Positions 9,145 to 18,060 of a DNA stretch of 64,000 nt are shown piece after piece. Positions within the stretch are counted from its first letter, which is position 1; each line of letters begins with the position of its first letter. The DNA comes from a candidate division BRC1 bacterium ADurb.Bin183. GTDB taxonomy: Bacteria > Sumerlaeota > Sumerlaeia > MWCT01. Position numbers and translations under genes: made by a program. The stretch lies in assembly GCA_002070185.1 (NCBI GenBank), contig MWCT01000001.1, positions 62,001 to 126,000 of the forward strand, in the 5' to 3' direction. Below the pieces are notes generated by a model. That model was not told where the DNA came from and searched no databases. It saw nothing but the letters and a program-made list of their open reading frames with translations.

Positions 9145-10440
9145 GTGAAGTCAACCGTTTCCAAAGCGCAGTCTTTCTTTTTTGAGTATGATAAAAAACC
9201 GCTGCCCAAGCCTGTGCGCTGGATTTTCAAAACGGCGGAATTTTTCTACCTCTGGCACAAGGAGGTAACGCGCGATTTCTGCCTCCAAAAAGCCGCATCG
9301 CTCACATACACCACGCTGCTTGCCATCTTCCCGCTCATCGCCGTGCTTTCGCTTTTTGTGCCTATCATGCTCGGCGGGGTCGGCAATATGGAGGACAAGG
9401 TCGTGGAATTCGTCGAGTCGCGCATCATCCCGCAAGCGGGTCAGGATATCGAATCAAACATACGCGGATATTTTGAGGTCTTTCGCCGGAACGCCACCGC
9501 TGTCGGTCTCTTCGGCGTGGCGGGCCTCATGATTTCCGCCATGCTCCTTTTTTCGAATGTGGAAAAAGCCTTCAATGAAATCTGGCAGGCGCGCCGCCAC
9601 AGGAACATCGTTGCGATATTTTCCCGATTCACGGCAATTTTAGTCTGCGCGCCCATCCTCATCGGCGCCTCGATTTTTCTTTCCGCAGAAATGTCGCGCC
9701 GCGTGTTTTTTCTCGGCAGAATGTTTACTTTGCTGGTTCCCTATCTGATGTCCTGCATGGCGCTCACGCTGGCGTATTTCATCCTGCCCAATACAAAGGT
9801 CAAAATCAAATACGCGCTTATCGGCGGCATTTCGGCGGGTCTCGTCTGGGAACTGGCAAAGGTCGGTTTCGGCTATTATGTTGCCAACCCGAAGATAACC
9901 GTTCTATATAAATCCGCCGGCGCCGTGCCCATCTTTCTCATCTGGACCTATTTCACATGGCTTATCGTTTTTCTCGGTTGCGAGATGTCTTTTCTCTTGC
10001 AGAATTATGAGCGTCTGCGTCGGGAATCCTTCCAGCGGCGAGCATATACCACGATGGACTCTCGCCTTATCTTTTTGGTCTATATGATAATCGGCGATTT
10101 TTTTCAGCGAGGCGGCGGCGGCGTGAATTTCTTCTGGCTTTTGCGCCGTATGCCTATTCGCGCATCCGAAATGGAAAAAGTCTTGAAGCTGCTCGTAAAC
10201 TCCGGCTTTGTCGCCGAAACGGTGGATGGGCAGTTCATCCCCACCAAGCCGCTGGACAAGACAAAACCCGCCGACATCCTCTCCCTCGGTTGCAAGCCGG
10301 AAGACTTGCTTTTCAAAGAATCGGAAAATGATGTATCTATTGTCAATGCCCTGAAAAATATTGAGAAGACTTATTTCCGTTGGCTGGCGGATAAAACCGT
10401 AGAGGATTTAATCTCCCACATCGGCAAAGCGGAGGAATAG
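9145..10440 (+). CDS. YihY/UPF0761 family inner-membrane protein with C-terminal helical extension
   Basis: A YihY-type protein, historically misnamed ribonuclease BN, of 431 residues. The GTG at 9145 has AAGGAG eight bases upstream; a longer frame overlapping the GT2 gene has an arginine-rich start typical of out-of-frame sequence. About six membrane segments lie between residues 45 and 300. The family signature ASLTYTTLLAIFPLIA comes first, and a conserved proline/tryptophan-rich block is seen at VPIFLIWTYFTWLIVFLGCE. The last 120 residues are soluble and resemble a winged-helix tail, as in some homologues. Function is unknown; a transport or envelope role is likely. Confidence 0.85.
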   Translation: MKSTVSKAQSFFFEYDKKPLPKPVRWIFKTAEFFYLWHKEVTRDFCLQKAASLTYTTLLAIFPLIAVLSLFVPIMLGGVGNMEDKVVEFVESRIIPQAGQDIESNIRGYFEVFRRNATAVGLFGVAGLMISAMLLFSNVEKAFNEIWQARRHRNIVAIFSRFTAILVCAPILIGASIFLSAEMSRRVFFLGRMFTLLVPYLMSCMALTLAYFILPNTKVKIKYALIGGISAGLVWELAKVGFGYYVANPKITVLYKSAGAVPIFLIWTYFTWLIVFLGCEMSFLLQNYERLRRESFQRRAYTTMDSRLIFLVYMIIGDFFQRGGGGVNFFWLLRRMPIRASEMEKVLKLLVNSGFVAETVDGQFIPTKPLDKTKPADILSLGCKPEDLLFKESENDVSIVNALKNIEKTYFRWLADKTVEDLISHIGKAEE

Positions 10441-10452
10441 GAGGTTTAAGAC

Positions 10453-13400
10453 ATGGCAGAGGAAACGAAAAAAAGAGCGCCGTTGAAAATTATTTTGAAA
10501 ATATTTATCGCCCTGTGCGCTGTCTGCGCCATCTTTCTCATCGGCGGATATTTATACATCAGCTCGGCGGGTTTTATCCGCCGTCATGTTTTTCCCAGAA
10601 TCGAAAAAAATCTGAATAGAAAAATTTCAGCGGAAGGGATTTCATTCAGCCCGTTTTCCAGCATCAAATTTTCCCGCATGAAAATCGCAAACCCCGCAAA
10701 GCCCGGCGAGCCGCCTCTTTTTGCCGCGGAAGAAATCAGCGTCCGATACCGAGCCCTCTCGTTTCTTTCGGACGCGCCGGTCATCCATGAAATCAGCGCG
10801 GTCAAGCCGGAGATAAACGTCTTGGTTTTCCATAACGGAACCACGAGCCTTGACGATATCATACCAAAGCAACCGGCGGGAAAACCTGCCGCGCCAAAGA
10901 CCGCCGAAAAAAAGCCCGCCGAGCCGTCCGCTCCCCAGCCGCCCGCCGACTTGCCCGATTTTTCGCTGGAAAATTTCGATATGCGCGGCGGCGTCCTGCG
11001 CCTTGTCTCTCTGGATGAACAGGAAAAGGAAAAAGCGGCATTGAGCTTGATGGCGCGTTCTGTAAAAATCGAAAACCTTCGCCCCGAAAAAGAATCAAAA
11101 ATCAGCGCCGATATGGAATTTGAGTTGAGCGAACCCGCGGTTAAAACAAAAATGAAAATCGCAAACATCTCATTCGAAGCGCCGCTGTTTTTTTCACGAG
11201 ACTTTTCCAGCATCAAAACATCCGCGAGTTTTGGAGCAAAAAATTTTACGGGAATGTTCCATGGCGTCCCGATGGAAGATAGTTCAATAAAAGTAGCGCT
11301 GAACCTCGCAAAAGAAAAAAAATCTTTCGAGCTTGCCCCAGCCACTTTTGTTTTTAGCCGAAAGGGCGCCGAGGCTTTAAATGCAACGATACAGGGCGCT
11401 TATGAAGCGATATCTGGCGGCGGAAAATTTGAGATGGCGCTGAGCAGGATTGATAAAAATCTTCTCAATCTCATCGGCGCGCGCGCCGGCAATGTGGACT
11501 TTCTCAATACGAACATTGATTACAAAGGCGGGATTGTCATTGCTGAGATGGGCAATAAAATAGATGTCAGCGGAAATCTTATCATATCCAATTTCAGCAT
11601 CCTTGCGCCGGAACATGCAAAAACACCAACGCCCGAAATCAACCTTTTTGCATCCAACGAACTATCGTTCGAAAAAGCGGCAAAAAAAATCACAATCGCA
11701 AAGGCGTCCATCAAAGGAACGCAAAAAGGGCGCGAATTTGTTTCCGGCGATTTGGAAAAACCGCTCGTGCTCGACCTTTCCATGCTTGATGCGGACGCGC
11801 CTGCCGCGCCGCCCATTGCATTTCGATTCAAACTATCAGACCTTGACCTCCTGCCCTATCTGGCGCTGGCTGCGCTTCCTGAAAAAACGCGACTTTCCGC
11901 CGCGCTTGTGAATTCGGATATGAATTTTGTGTTCGAAAATAACGGACTCGTCATCGAGCTTTCCGGCGAGACGCGGCTGAATCTTGGCGAAGGCGCCGTC
12001 ATGGGCAACGATTTTCCCGAAATGGAAATATCCGCAAAAACGCAAATGTCCCTTTATGATTTTGCCCAATTCAAACTAAAAAATCTTGAAGCGGGCGTAT
12101 CCCAAAAATCCGCCGTTTCCGCCAATGTGAAAATTTCCGGCGAAGCGGATGCAGAAAAAGGCTCAGGCGCGTTTGCCCTTGAAATAAAAAAATTCGACCT
12201 CCCCGCCATTGCCGCGCTTTTGCCCATGGAAGAGGTTAAAATCAACGGCGGAAATCTGACCGGCGGCGGCGACATCAATATTTTATTTGCCGCAAAAGCA
12301 AGCCCGGATACGCCTTTACAAGCGGACATAAAAGGCAACTTCAACCTCGCCGGCTTCAGCGCGAGGGTTATGGAAAAATCCATCCCCGCCACAAACATCG
12401 CGAGCCGGGTGGATGTCGGCGTTCAATTTCCCCGCCTTGAAATCCGCGAGATGTCCGCCATTTTAGAGCAGGCGGGCGCGCCCCGCGTGAATGCAAAATT
12501 TTCCGGCAGCGTGGATAACGAAAAAGGCGAGGCGGCGCTGCAGATGGACGTTTCAGAATTTGACATCAAAACGGTTTCCGATTTTATCCCGATGCCGGAC
12601 GTCTCCGTCAGCAGCGGTAAAGCCGCGGCAAAGGCTTCCGTTGCTCTCTCCCAACAATTCAAGCAATTCAACGTCAACGGAGAATTTTCCCTTTCCAGCC
12701 TTGCGTGCTCAATTATGGGGAATGACATAAACGATTTTGGAGCGAGTGCCTCGCTTGATTTTTCCGGCAGCGCAGCGGGCGACCTTGACATCCGGCGCAT
12801 GAACGCCGAATTGAAAACCGGCGGCAAGGTTTCCGGTGTTTTGGATGTGGAGGGTAAAATTGATTCCAAAGAGGGAAAAGGCAACGTAAAAATATCCGCG
12901 CGGGATGTGAAGGAAGATATTTTCAAACTTGCGCTTGCCCCGTATCTCGTAGAGGCGCGCCTCGAATCGCTCACGGTGAACGCGGAGCAGAATCTTCTCC
13001 TTTCCGAACAGTTCAAAAACATCTCCCTGAACGGAACGGCATCCGCCTCGAATCTGAAACTCGTGAGCAAGGCGGATGGCGGAGATTTCATCCCGCCGCT
13101 CGATATGCGCTTCAGAAACAATATCCAATACGCTGCGCCGTTTGTCAAGATCGGCAAGGTCTCGCTTATTACCGCAGCCGCCGGAAAAGATGAGGAGACC
13201 ATAACTCTCTCCGGCGATTTTATCTTGGACGAAAAGAGCGCGGCGCCCTCAACGCTTTATCTCAAATCCGAAAAGATAACGTTGGACAATTTTCTGCCGC
13301 CTGCATTTTTTGAAAAAAAGGAGCCGCCCAAAAAAGCCGCCCGCTCATCGGCTGCAGCGCCGGGGCGCGCCGGCGCGCGGACACCCGCGTCCGCCCCAGA

Positions 13401-14232
13401 AGAACCGGCGCCCCTCAATCTAAATTACCTTTCGCTCAAAGCGGTTGTGGATATTAAAAATGCTTCCTTTCAACAGATTCTATTTTCCGATATCAAATCT
13501 GATATAACCATGTCGGAAAGCAAACTCGATATCCCGAATGCGGAAATGAAAATCAATGGAGGGAAAACCTTCTCAAAATTCCGCATGTTCTTCAACGTCC
13601 CGCTCTGGAAATATGAAGCGGAAACAAACGTCAGCGATTTGCCGATGGGACCCTTTGTCAACACCTTTGCCCCGGAATACAAAGATAAAATCACAGGCTC
13701 AATCTCCGGCGGCATGAACGTCTCCGGCGAAGGCATCACAATGCCGAACTTAGAAAAAAAACTTGCGGGGAAAATCAAAGGCGACCTCAAGGACGGACGC
13801 TTCAGCGGAATTCAAATTCTCGATTCCCTTGCCAATATCACAGGAGTCAAAGAACTTTCAGATATAACTTTTTTCAAAGGCGTTTTGGATGCGGATATTG
13901 GCGCGGGAAAAATCAACATCAATGACCTTTCCGTTCAAGGAACGCAGCAAAAACTCGGCACAAAAGGCTTTATCGGGCTGGATGAAAAAATAGACCTTTC
14001 CTTCAAGGTTGCCGTGTCGGAACAGCTCGGTTCAAAATTGAAGGACATAAAATATCTGGGCGAGACTGCGAAGGACAAGGATGGTTATATTGAACTTCCC
14101 TCGCTCGTCGGGATGAAAGGAACAATAACAGATCCCAAACCAACGATAAAAATTGATGACGCTATTAAAACCGGACAAAAACTTCTTGAAGGGTATCTTG
14201 AGCGTCGGGAACAAAAACGCAATAAAAAATAA
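10453..14232 (+). CDS. AsmA-like giant periplasmic protein
   Basis: A 1,259-residue AsmA/TamB-related protein with one N-terminal membrane helix (about residues 10-32) and a long periplasmic beta-rich body. The AsmA N-terminal block is visible (RHVFPRIEKNLNRKISAEGI, then FSPFSSIKFSRMKIANP). The C-terminal AsmA block includes DLKDGRFSGIQILDSLANI and later SVQGTQQKLGTKG. Ala/Pro-rich linkers lie near residues 140-165 and 960-990. Proteins of this group are thought to bridge the membranes and carry phospholipids to the outer membrane. AGGAGG sits eight bases before the ATG. The gene follows the YihY gene by 12 bp, so they are probably in one operon. Confidence 0.88.
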   Translation: MAEETKKRAPLKIILKIFIALCAVCAIFLIGGYLYISSAGFIRRHVFPRIEKNLNRKISAEGISFSPFSSIKFSRMKIANPAKPGEPPLFAAEEISVRYRALSFLSDAPVIHEISAVKPEINVLVFHNGTTSLDDIIPKQPAGKPAAPKTAEKKPAEPSAPQPPADLPDFSLENFDMRGGVLRLVSLDEQEKEKAALSLMARSVKIENLRPEKESKISADMEFELSEPAVKTKMKIANISFEAPLFFSRDFSSIKTSASFGAKNFTGMFHGVPMEDSSIKVALNLAKEKKSFELAPATFVFSRKGAEALNATIQGAYEAISGGGKFEMALSRIDKNLLNLIGARAGNVDFLNTNIDYKGGIVIAEMGNKIDVSGNLIISNFSILAPEHAKTPTPEINLFASNELSFEKAAKKITIAKASIKGTQKGREFVSGDLEKPLVLDLSMLDADAPAAPPIAFRFKLSDLDLLPYLALAALPEKTRLSAALVNSDMNFVFENNGLVIELSGETRLNLGEGAVMGNDFPEMEISAKTQMSLYDFAQFKLKNLEAGVSQKSAVSANVKISGEADAEKGSGAFALEIKKFDLPAIAALLPMEEVKINGGNLTGGGDINILFAAKASPDTPLQADIKGNFNLAGFSARVMEKSIPATNIASRVDVGVQFPRLEIREMSAILEQAGAPRVNAKFSGSVDNEKGEAALQMDVSEFDIKTVSDFIPMPDVSVSSGKAAAKASVALSQQFKQFNVNGEFSLSSLACSIMGNDINDFGASASLDFSGSAAGDLDIRRMNAELKTGGKVSGVLDVEGKIDSKEGKGNVKISARDVKEDIFKLALAPYLVEARLESLTVNAEQNLLLSEQFKNISLNGTASASNLKLVSKADGGDFIPPLDMRFRNNIQYAAPFVKIGKVSLITAAAGKDEETITLSGDFILDEKSAAPSTLYLKSEKITLDNFLPPAFFEKKEPPKKAARSSAAAPGRAGARTPASAPEEPAPLNLNYLSLKAVVDIKNASFQQILFSDIKSDITMSESKLDIPNAEMKINGGKTFSKFRMFFNVPLWKYEAETNVSDLPMGPFVNTFAPEYKDKITGSISGGMNVSGEGITMPNLEKKLAGKIKGDLKDGRFSGIQILDSLANITGVKELSDITFFKGVLDADIGAGKININDLSVQGTQQKLGTKGFIGLDEKIDLSFKVAVSEQLGSKLKDIKYLGETAKDKDGYIELPSLVGMKGTITDPKPTIKIDDAIKTGQKLLEGYLERREQKRNKK

Positions 14233-14252
14233 AGGAGGCGTTCAAAACCAAC

Positions 14253-15596
14253 ATGAGCCAATTTCCTCTTTTTAACATCACGCGCCAAACGCTCGAAATA
14301 GAATGGCAGCAATGCGAAGATGAAGGCAGAATCATGAATTTGCATGAGCGGGAATTCCGGCAATTATGCGCGCACGATTTAAACGACCCCGCCCGCCAGC
14401 GCAAGGCGGAAGACTTCCTCGACCGCACAATCCAGATGCCCATCCGCGAGAATTTTCCCTATAACGAACCGTCAAGTCTGGAGGAGATTCGCCGACAGCG
14501 CGGTGAGGCGCCCGCGCTTCCTCCGCTTAAAATCACAGACGCCGAGCTGGCGGATAAAATCGAGGGCGCATGGCTCGGGCGCGCTTGCGGCTGCCTGCTG
14601 GGCAAGCCGGTCGAAGGCTGGCATCGAAGCCGAATGCACGGCTATCTAAAAGAGACCAAACGCTTTCCCCTTGCCGATTATTTCAGCCAAAAAGCGGCGG
14701 AACCCATACGTAAAAAATATGAAATTGATAACGAAAAGCCGTTTATCGAAAACGTCCGCATCATGCCGCATGACGACGATATGGATTACACAGTGGCGGC
14801 GTTGGAGATAATAAAAAAACACGGGCAGGATTTTTCGCCGGAAGATGTTGCAAAATTTTGGCTTGAAAATTTTGCGCCTTTGCGCCTCTGGACAGCGGAG
14901 CGGGCGGCGTTCCGCAATTTTTGCATGGACGTCCCGCCGCCGCAGTCAGCCGTTTTCCGCAATCCTTGGCGCGAGTGGATCGGGGCGCAGATTCGCGCCG
15001 ACCTTTATGGGTATGTCGCGCCCGCACAGCCGGAACGCGCCGCCGAATTCGCATGGCGCGACGCCTGCATCTCCCACGTCAAAAACGGCATCTACGGCTC
15101 AATGTGGGTCGCCGCTATGATTTCATCCGCATTTGCTGCAAGCGATATACCGTTTATCATTCGCGCGGGACTGGCGCAGATTCCCGCCCAAAGCCGCCTG
15201 CGCGACGCAATTAGCCAAGTCTTGAAATGGCGCGAAGAAAACGTCTCTTATGACGAAGCCTCTGAACGGCTTCATCGCCTGTGGGATGAAAAACGAGCCT
15301 ACGATTGGTGCCACGTCATCAGCAATGCCATGGCGGTTGCCATCGGGCTTTTGTGGGGCGAAGGCGATTTTGAACGCTCCATCTGCCGCGCCGTTCAGGT
15401 TTGCTTTGATACCGATTGCAACGGCGCGACTGTCGGCTCCATCGCGGGCGTTATTATCGGCGCAAAAAAAATTCCCTACAAATGGAGCAAGCCGCTGAAT
15501 GACACACTGGAAAGTTCCATCGCCTGCCGCGGACGTCTGGCGATTTCCGGTCTGGCAAAGGAGACCTTAGAGGCGATAGAAAAAATACATAAATAA
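14253..15596 (+). CDS. ADP-ribosylglycohydrolase family protein
   Basis: A 447-residue DraG/ARH-type hydrolase. The fold signature GAWLGRACGCLLGKPVEGW begins near residue 107. Two metal-binding segments are present: MPHDDDMDYT and, near the C-terminus, DTDCNGATVGSIAG. These ligate the two magnesium ions of the family. The first 100 residues are an extra helical region not found in minimal DraG proteins. Substrate cannot be read from sequence; it could be ADP-ribosylated protein or a small ADP-ribose-like molecule. It closes the plus-strand run begun at rmlD. The ribosome site GGAGG is rather far (14 bases). Confidence 0.85.
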   Translation: MSQFPLFNITRQTLEIEWQQCEDEGRIMNLHEREFRQLCAHDLNDPARQRKAEDFLDRTIQMPIRENFPYNEPSSLEEIRRQRGEAPALPPLKITDAELADKIEGAWLGRACGCLLGKPVEGWHRSRMHGYLKETKRFPLADYFSQKAAEPIRKKYEIDNEKPFIENVRIMPHDDDMDYTVAALEIIKKHGQDFSPEDVAKFWLENFAPLRLWTAERAAFRNFCMDVPPPQSAVFRNPWREWIGAQIRADLYGYVAPAQPERAAEFAWRDACISHVKNGIYGSMWVAAMISSAFAASDIPFIIRAGLAQIPAQSRLRDAISQVLKWREENVSYDEASERLHRLWDEKRAYDWCHVISNAMAVAIGLLWGEGDFERSICRAVQVCFDTDCNGATVGSIAGVIIGAKKIPYKWSKPLNDTLESSIACRGRLAISGLAKETLEAIEKIHK

Positions 15597-15725
15597 AGAA
15601 AACCGCATGAAATCCTGCGCAAGGCTCTGCGATATCTGGGACTTGCGAAAAGAGTCAAAGGCAGACGTGCGGAATACGACCGCGCGGAAGGCTTGAACTA
15701 CAAAAAAATAATTGCGCGACCCTAA
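15597..15725 (+). other. in-frame open extension after the glycohydrolase stop
   Basis: After the TAA at 15594-15596 the same frame stays open for 42 codons and ends in a TAA that overlaps the end of the convergent alcohol dehydrogenase gene. The translation is basic (for example LRYLGLAKRVKGRRAEYD) and reads like protein, but has no recognised match. It may be a former C-terminal tail, a gene remnant, or chance. Confidence 0.2.
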
Positions 15726-16873
15726 TAGGTTCTAATGATGCTCTCAATCTCCTCATCCGTGAGCGCTATCGGATTACCCTTCATACTGCTGGAGGCGCGA
15801 GCCTTGCGGACGATGTCCGGGATTTCCTCGGCGCGGATGCCATAAGCAGAAACCGGCTCAATTTTCAAATCGCCGCAAAGTTTTTTCACCCAGAGGATGC
15901 CATATTCGGCGGAGGCGGTTGCCGAGCCGGTGAGCAAGCGCGCCGCTTCTTCATAGCGGACAAGCGCGGGCGATTGCGGCGCGCGTTCGCGCAAGGCGCG
16001 GATGTTCGCCTCCATGGCATCGGGCAAAAGGCTCGCGCAGACCGCGCCGTGCGGCGTATGATACATCCCGCCCAGAACGGCGGCAAAACCATGAACCGCC
16101 CCCAGCCCCGCATTGGCAAGCGCCATCCCGCTAAAAAGACTCGCCAACGCCATGTCCTCGCGGGCGGCGGCGTCGCGCCCGTCCTCATACGCACGACGCA
16201 GCGCTCGCCCCGCGCGTGTTAGCCCCTCGCGGCAGACGCCGTCCGTCATCGGGTTTGCCTTTATGGAAACAAATGCCTCCAGCAATTGCGTCAGCGCGTC
16301 CAAACCCGTGTGCGCCGTGAGGTCTGGCGGCATCGAATGCGTGAGCAGCGGATCCACAATCGCCAATCGCGGCAGCATTAACGGGCTGCGCATGCTTATT
16401 TTGATGCGATGTTCGCTAGAGGAGAAAACCGCATTGCGCGTGACCTCCGCGCCTGTGCCTGCTGTGGTCGGGATGGCGATGAAAGGCGCGGACGGATTGG
16501 CAAGGATGCGCCCGCGTCCAATCACTTCCAGATAATCCATCGCATCGCCATCGTTGGCAAGGAGCGCGGCGATGGCTTTGCCGGTGTCCAAAACGCTCCC
16601 GCCGCCTATGCCGATAACGATGTCGCATCCCGCATCCCGCGCTGTGCCGATGCCCTCCTGAGCAAGTGAAATCGTCGGCTCCCCTATCGCATTGAAATGC
16701 GTTATGGCAAGACCAGCCGCTCGCAGATTTTCAAATAGCGGCTCGGCGCGTTCGCTAGATTTTCCGGTGACCAGAAAAACGCGGCGTCCCATTTCCGCAG
16801 CCAGAGGCGCAGCCTCGCTCATCGAGCCCGCGCCGAAAATAATGCGCGAGGCAGTGCCAAATTCAAAACGCAA
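15722..16873 (-). CDS. iron-containing (group III) alcohol dehydrogenase
   Basis: An NAD(P)- and Fe-dependent alcohol dehydrogenase of 383 residues, the usual family length. I place the start at the TTG of 16873. It has AAAGGGGG seven bases upstream and gives the family-typical N-terminus (M)RFEFGTASRIIFGAG. An ATG at 16912 would add 13 residues without a ribosome site. The NAD-binding GGGSVLDTGKA, the AHTGLDALTQ block (Fe ligands Asp/His) and HGFAAVLGGMYHTPHGA (two further His ligands) are present. The role is probably interconversion of aldehydes and alcohols in fermentation; the substrate is unknown. It is a single gene, convergent with the glycohydrolase. Confidence 0.9.
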   Translation of the reverse strand: MRFEFGTASRIIFGAGSMSEAAPLAAEMGRRVFLVTGKSSERAEPLFENLRAAGLAITHFNAIGEPTISLAQEGIGTARDAGCDIVIGIGGGSVLDTGKAIAALLANDGDAMDYLEVIGRGRILANPSAPFIAIPTTAGTGAEVTRNAVFSSSEHRIKISMRSPLMLPRLAIVDPLLTHSMPPDLTAHTGLDALTQLLEAFVSIKANPMTDGVCREGLTRAGRALRRAYEDGRDAAAREDMALASLFSGMALANAGLGAVHGFAAVLGGMYHTPHGAVCASLLPDAMEANIRALRERAPQSPALVRYEEAARLLTGSATASAEYGILWVKKLCGDLKIEPVSAYGIRAEEIPDIVRKARASSSMKGNPIALTDEEIESIIRTY

Positions 16874-16989
16874 CGGAGTTCCCCCTTTCTTTACGATAAA
16901 ATTTTTTCCCATGGATGTATTATATTTCTTCCGACCAAGTTGGCGGAGTCAAGCCCGTTATATTTTTTATCATGGGAGCATTTTTTTTC

Positions 16990-17017
16990 TTGACGAGGCT
17001 CGGCGCCCGTATTTAAT
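16990..17017 (+). promoter_or_regulatory. candidate sigma70-type promoter upstream of the VWA gene
   Basis: TTGACG (16990-16995) and TTTAAT (17012-17017) are separated by 16 bases, inside an AT-rich 435-bp intergenic stretch between the alcohol dehydrogenase and the VWA gene. If it is used, the leader would be about 285 bases, long enough for leader regulation. Confidence 0.4.
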
Positions 17018-17019
17018 TC

Positions 17020-17039
17020 TAATAACATAATTGTTATTA
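17020..17039. promoter_or_regulatory. perfect inverted repeat at the predicted transcription start, operator-like
   Basis: TAATAAC-ATAATT-GTTATTA, seven-base perfect arms around a six-base centre, begins three bases after the -10 hexamer of the candidate promoter. Symmetry and position fit a dimeric repressor site, but no regulator is known. Confidence 0.35.
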
Positions 17040-17095
17040 AACGAAACCATATTAATATATAATTTAGTAAGTTGCTAAGCTAATAGATAAGAATC

Positions 17096-17295
17096 AGGGG
17101 GCAAGTTCCCAAACGGATGCAAAATATTTTATAACATTTTTGTAAGTTTAGCCCCCGAACGAAATCAAAAAAGCCGATTATTGGGAGAACTTTTCTCCCT
17201 ATCATATCCCATTTAATAGATGCCGAACGGGTTGGTCGAGGAAACGGGAAGTCTGCGGCGATTCTCTATTTTCCCGCCGCCGGTTACTGGCAGAC
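17096..17295 (+). other. structured leader-like sequence before the VWA gene
   Basis: Several inverted repeats lie in this non-coding stretch. GGGGGC near 17097 can pair with GCCCCC near 17151. GGGAGAA (17183-17189) pairs with TTCTCCC (17193-17199). GTCTGC (17251-17256) pairs with GCAGAC (17290-17295) around an inner GGCG/CGCC stem (17257-17260 and 17275-17278). The last stem ends one base before the AAGGAGGTG ribosome site, so folding could control translation. I could not match it to a known riboswitch. The rest of the 16874-17308 gap shows no gene. Confidence 0.3.
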
Positions 17296-17308
17296 AAGGA
17301 GGTGTCTT

Positions 17309-17926
17309 ATGAAGCAGAACTACACGCACATTACGGTGATTCTTGACAGGACCGGTTCGATGGAAGACATCCGCGATGATACTATCGGCGGATTCAATTC
17401 CTATCTCGAAAAGAGCAAGGAATTGCCTGGGATTGTCACATTTACGCTTGTTCAGTTTGACTCTCAAGATCCCTATGAGATTTTGCAAAGGTTCGTCCCC
17501 ATCGCATTTGTGCCGCCGCTGACTCGGGAGACTTATATCCCCAGAGCGACGACACCGCTGTACGATGCGATAGGTTACGGAATCAATGACCTTGAAAATT
17601 GCATTAGCGAACTTAAAGAAGGCGACCGACCGGCAAAGGTCATTTTTGTCATCATAACCGATGGACAGGAAAATGCGAGTCATAAGTTTTCAAAGAAACA
17701 GATTGAGAAGATGATTAAGAAACACTCGGACAAGGATGGATGGCAGTTTATTTTCCTGAGCGCCGATTTGGAAGCCATGTCAGATGCGCAGGATATCGGA
17801 ATTAAAAAATCCGCCTCGAAGTTTTTTTTAAAGACGAGCGATGAAATTGAAGAGGCGTATGATTTTCTCTTTCAGACAGCATGCGATTACGTAAGCTCAG
17901 AAAAGGATAAAGACGAACTTGATTAA
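17309..17926 (+). CDS. von Willebrand factor type A domain protein
   Basis: A stand-alone cytoplasmic VWA domain of 205 residues, with no signal peptide or membrane segment. The metal-ion-dependent adhesion site is seen as LDRTGSMEDI near residue 14 (DxTGSM, a conservative variant of DxSxS), with the second part at ATTPLYDAIG and the third at ITDGQENAS. The start is set by a strong AAGGAGGTG. Similar small VWA proteins are seen beside phage or conflict genes, but nothing of the sort is adjacent here. Function is unknown. Confidence 0.82.
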   Translation: MKQNYTHITVILDRTGSMEDIRDDTIGGFNSYLEKSKELPGIVTFTLVQFDSQDPYEILQRFVPIAFVPPLTRETYIPRATTPLYDAIGYGINDLENCISELKEGDRPAKVIFVIITDGQENASHKFSKKQIEKMIKKHSDKDGWQFIFLSADLEAMSDAQDIGIKKSASKFFLKTSDEIEEAYDFLFQTACDYVSSEKDKDELD

Positions 17927-18060
17927 AAAAGACCGGCGTCTATCCAATGCGCAAAGAAAAGAAAAAAGAAAAAGAGAGCATCCCAAAGTTCTAAAGGCGG
18001 CGGCGGGGTTATTTACTCTTGACATTGGCGCGGCGGCGGCGTTTTCATCTCCATTTAATT

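Noticed and set aside
10584..11345. 253-codon minus-strand frame inside the AsmA-like gene
   Set aside because: Serine/arginine-rich composition typical of antisense reading; the plus-strand gene is continuous.
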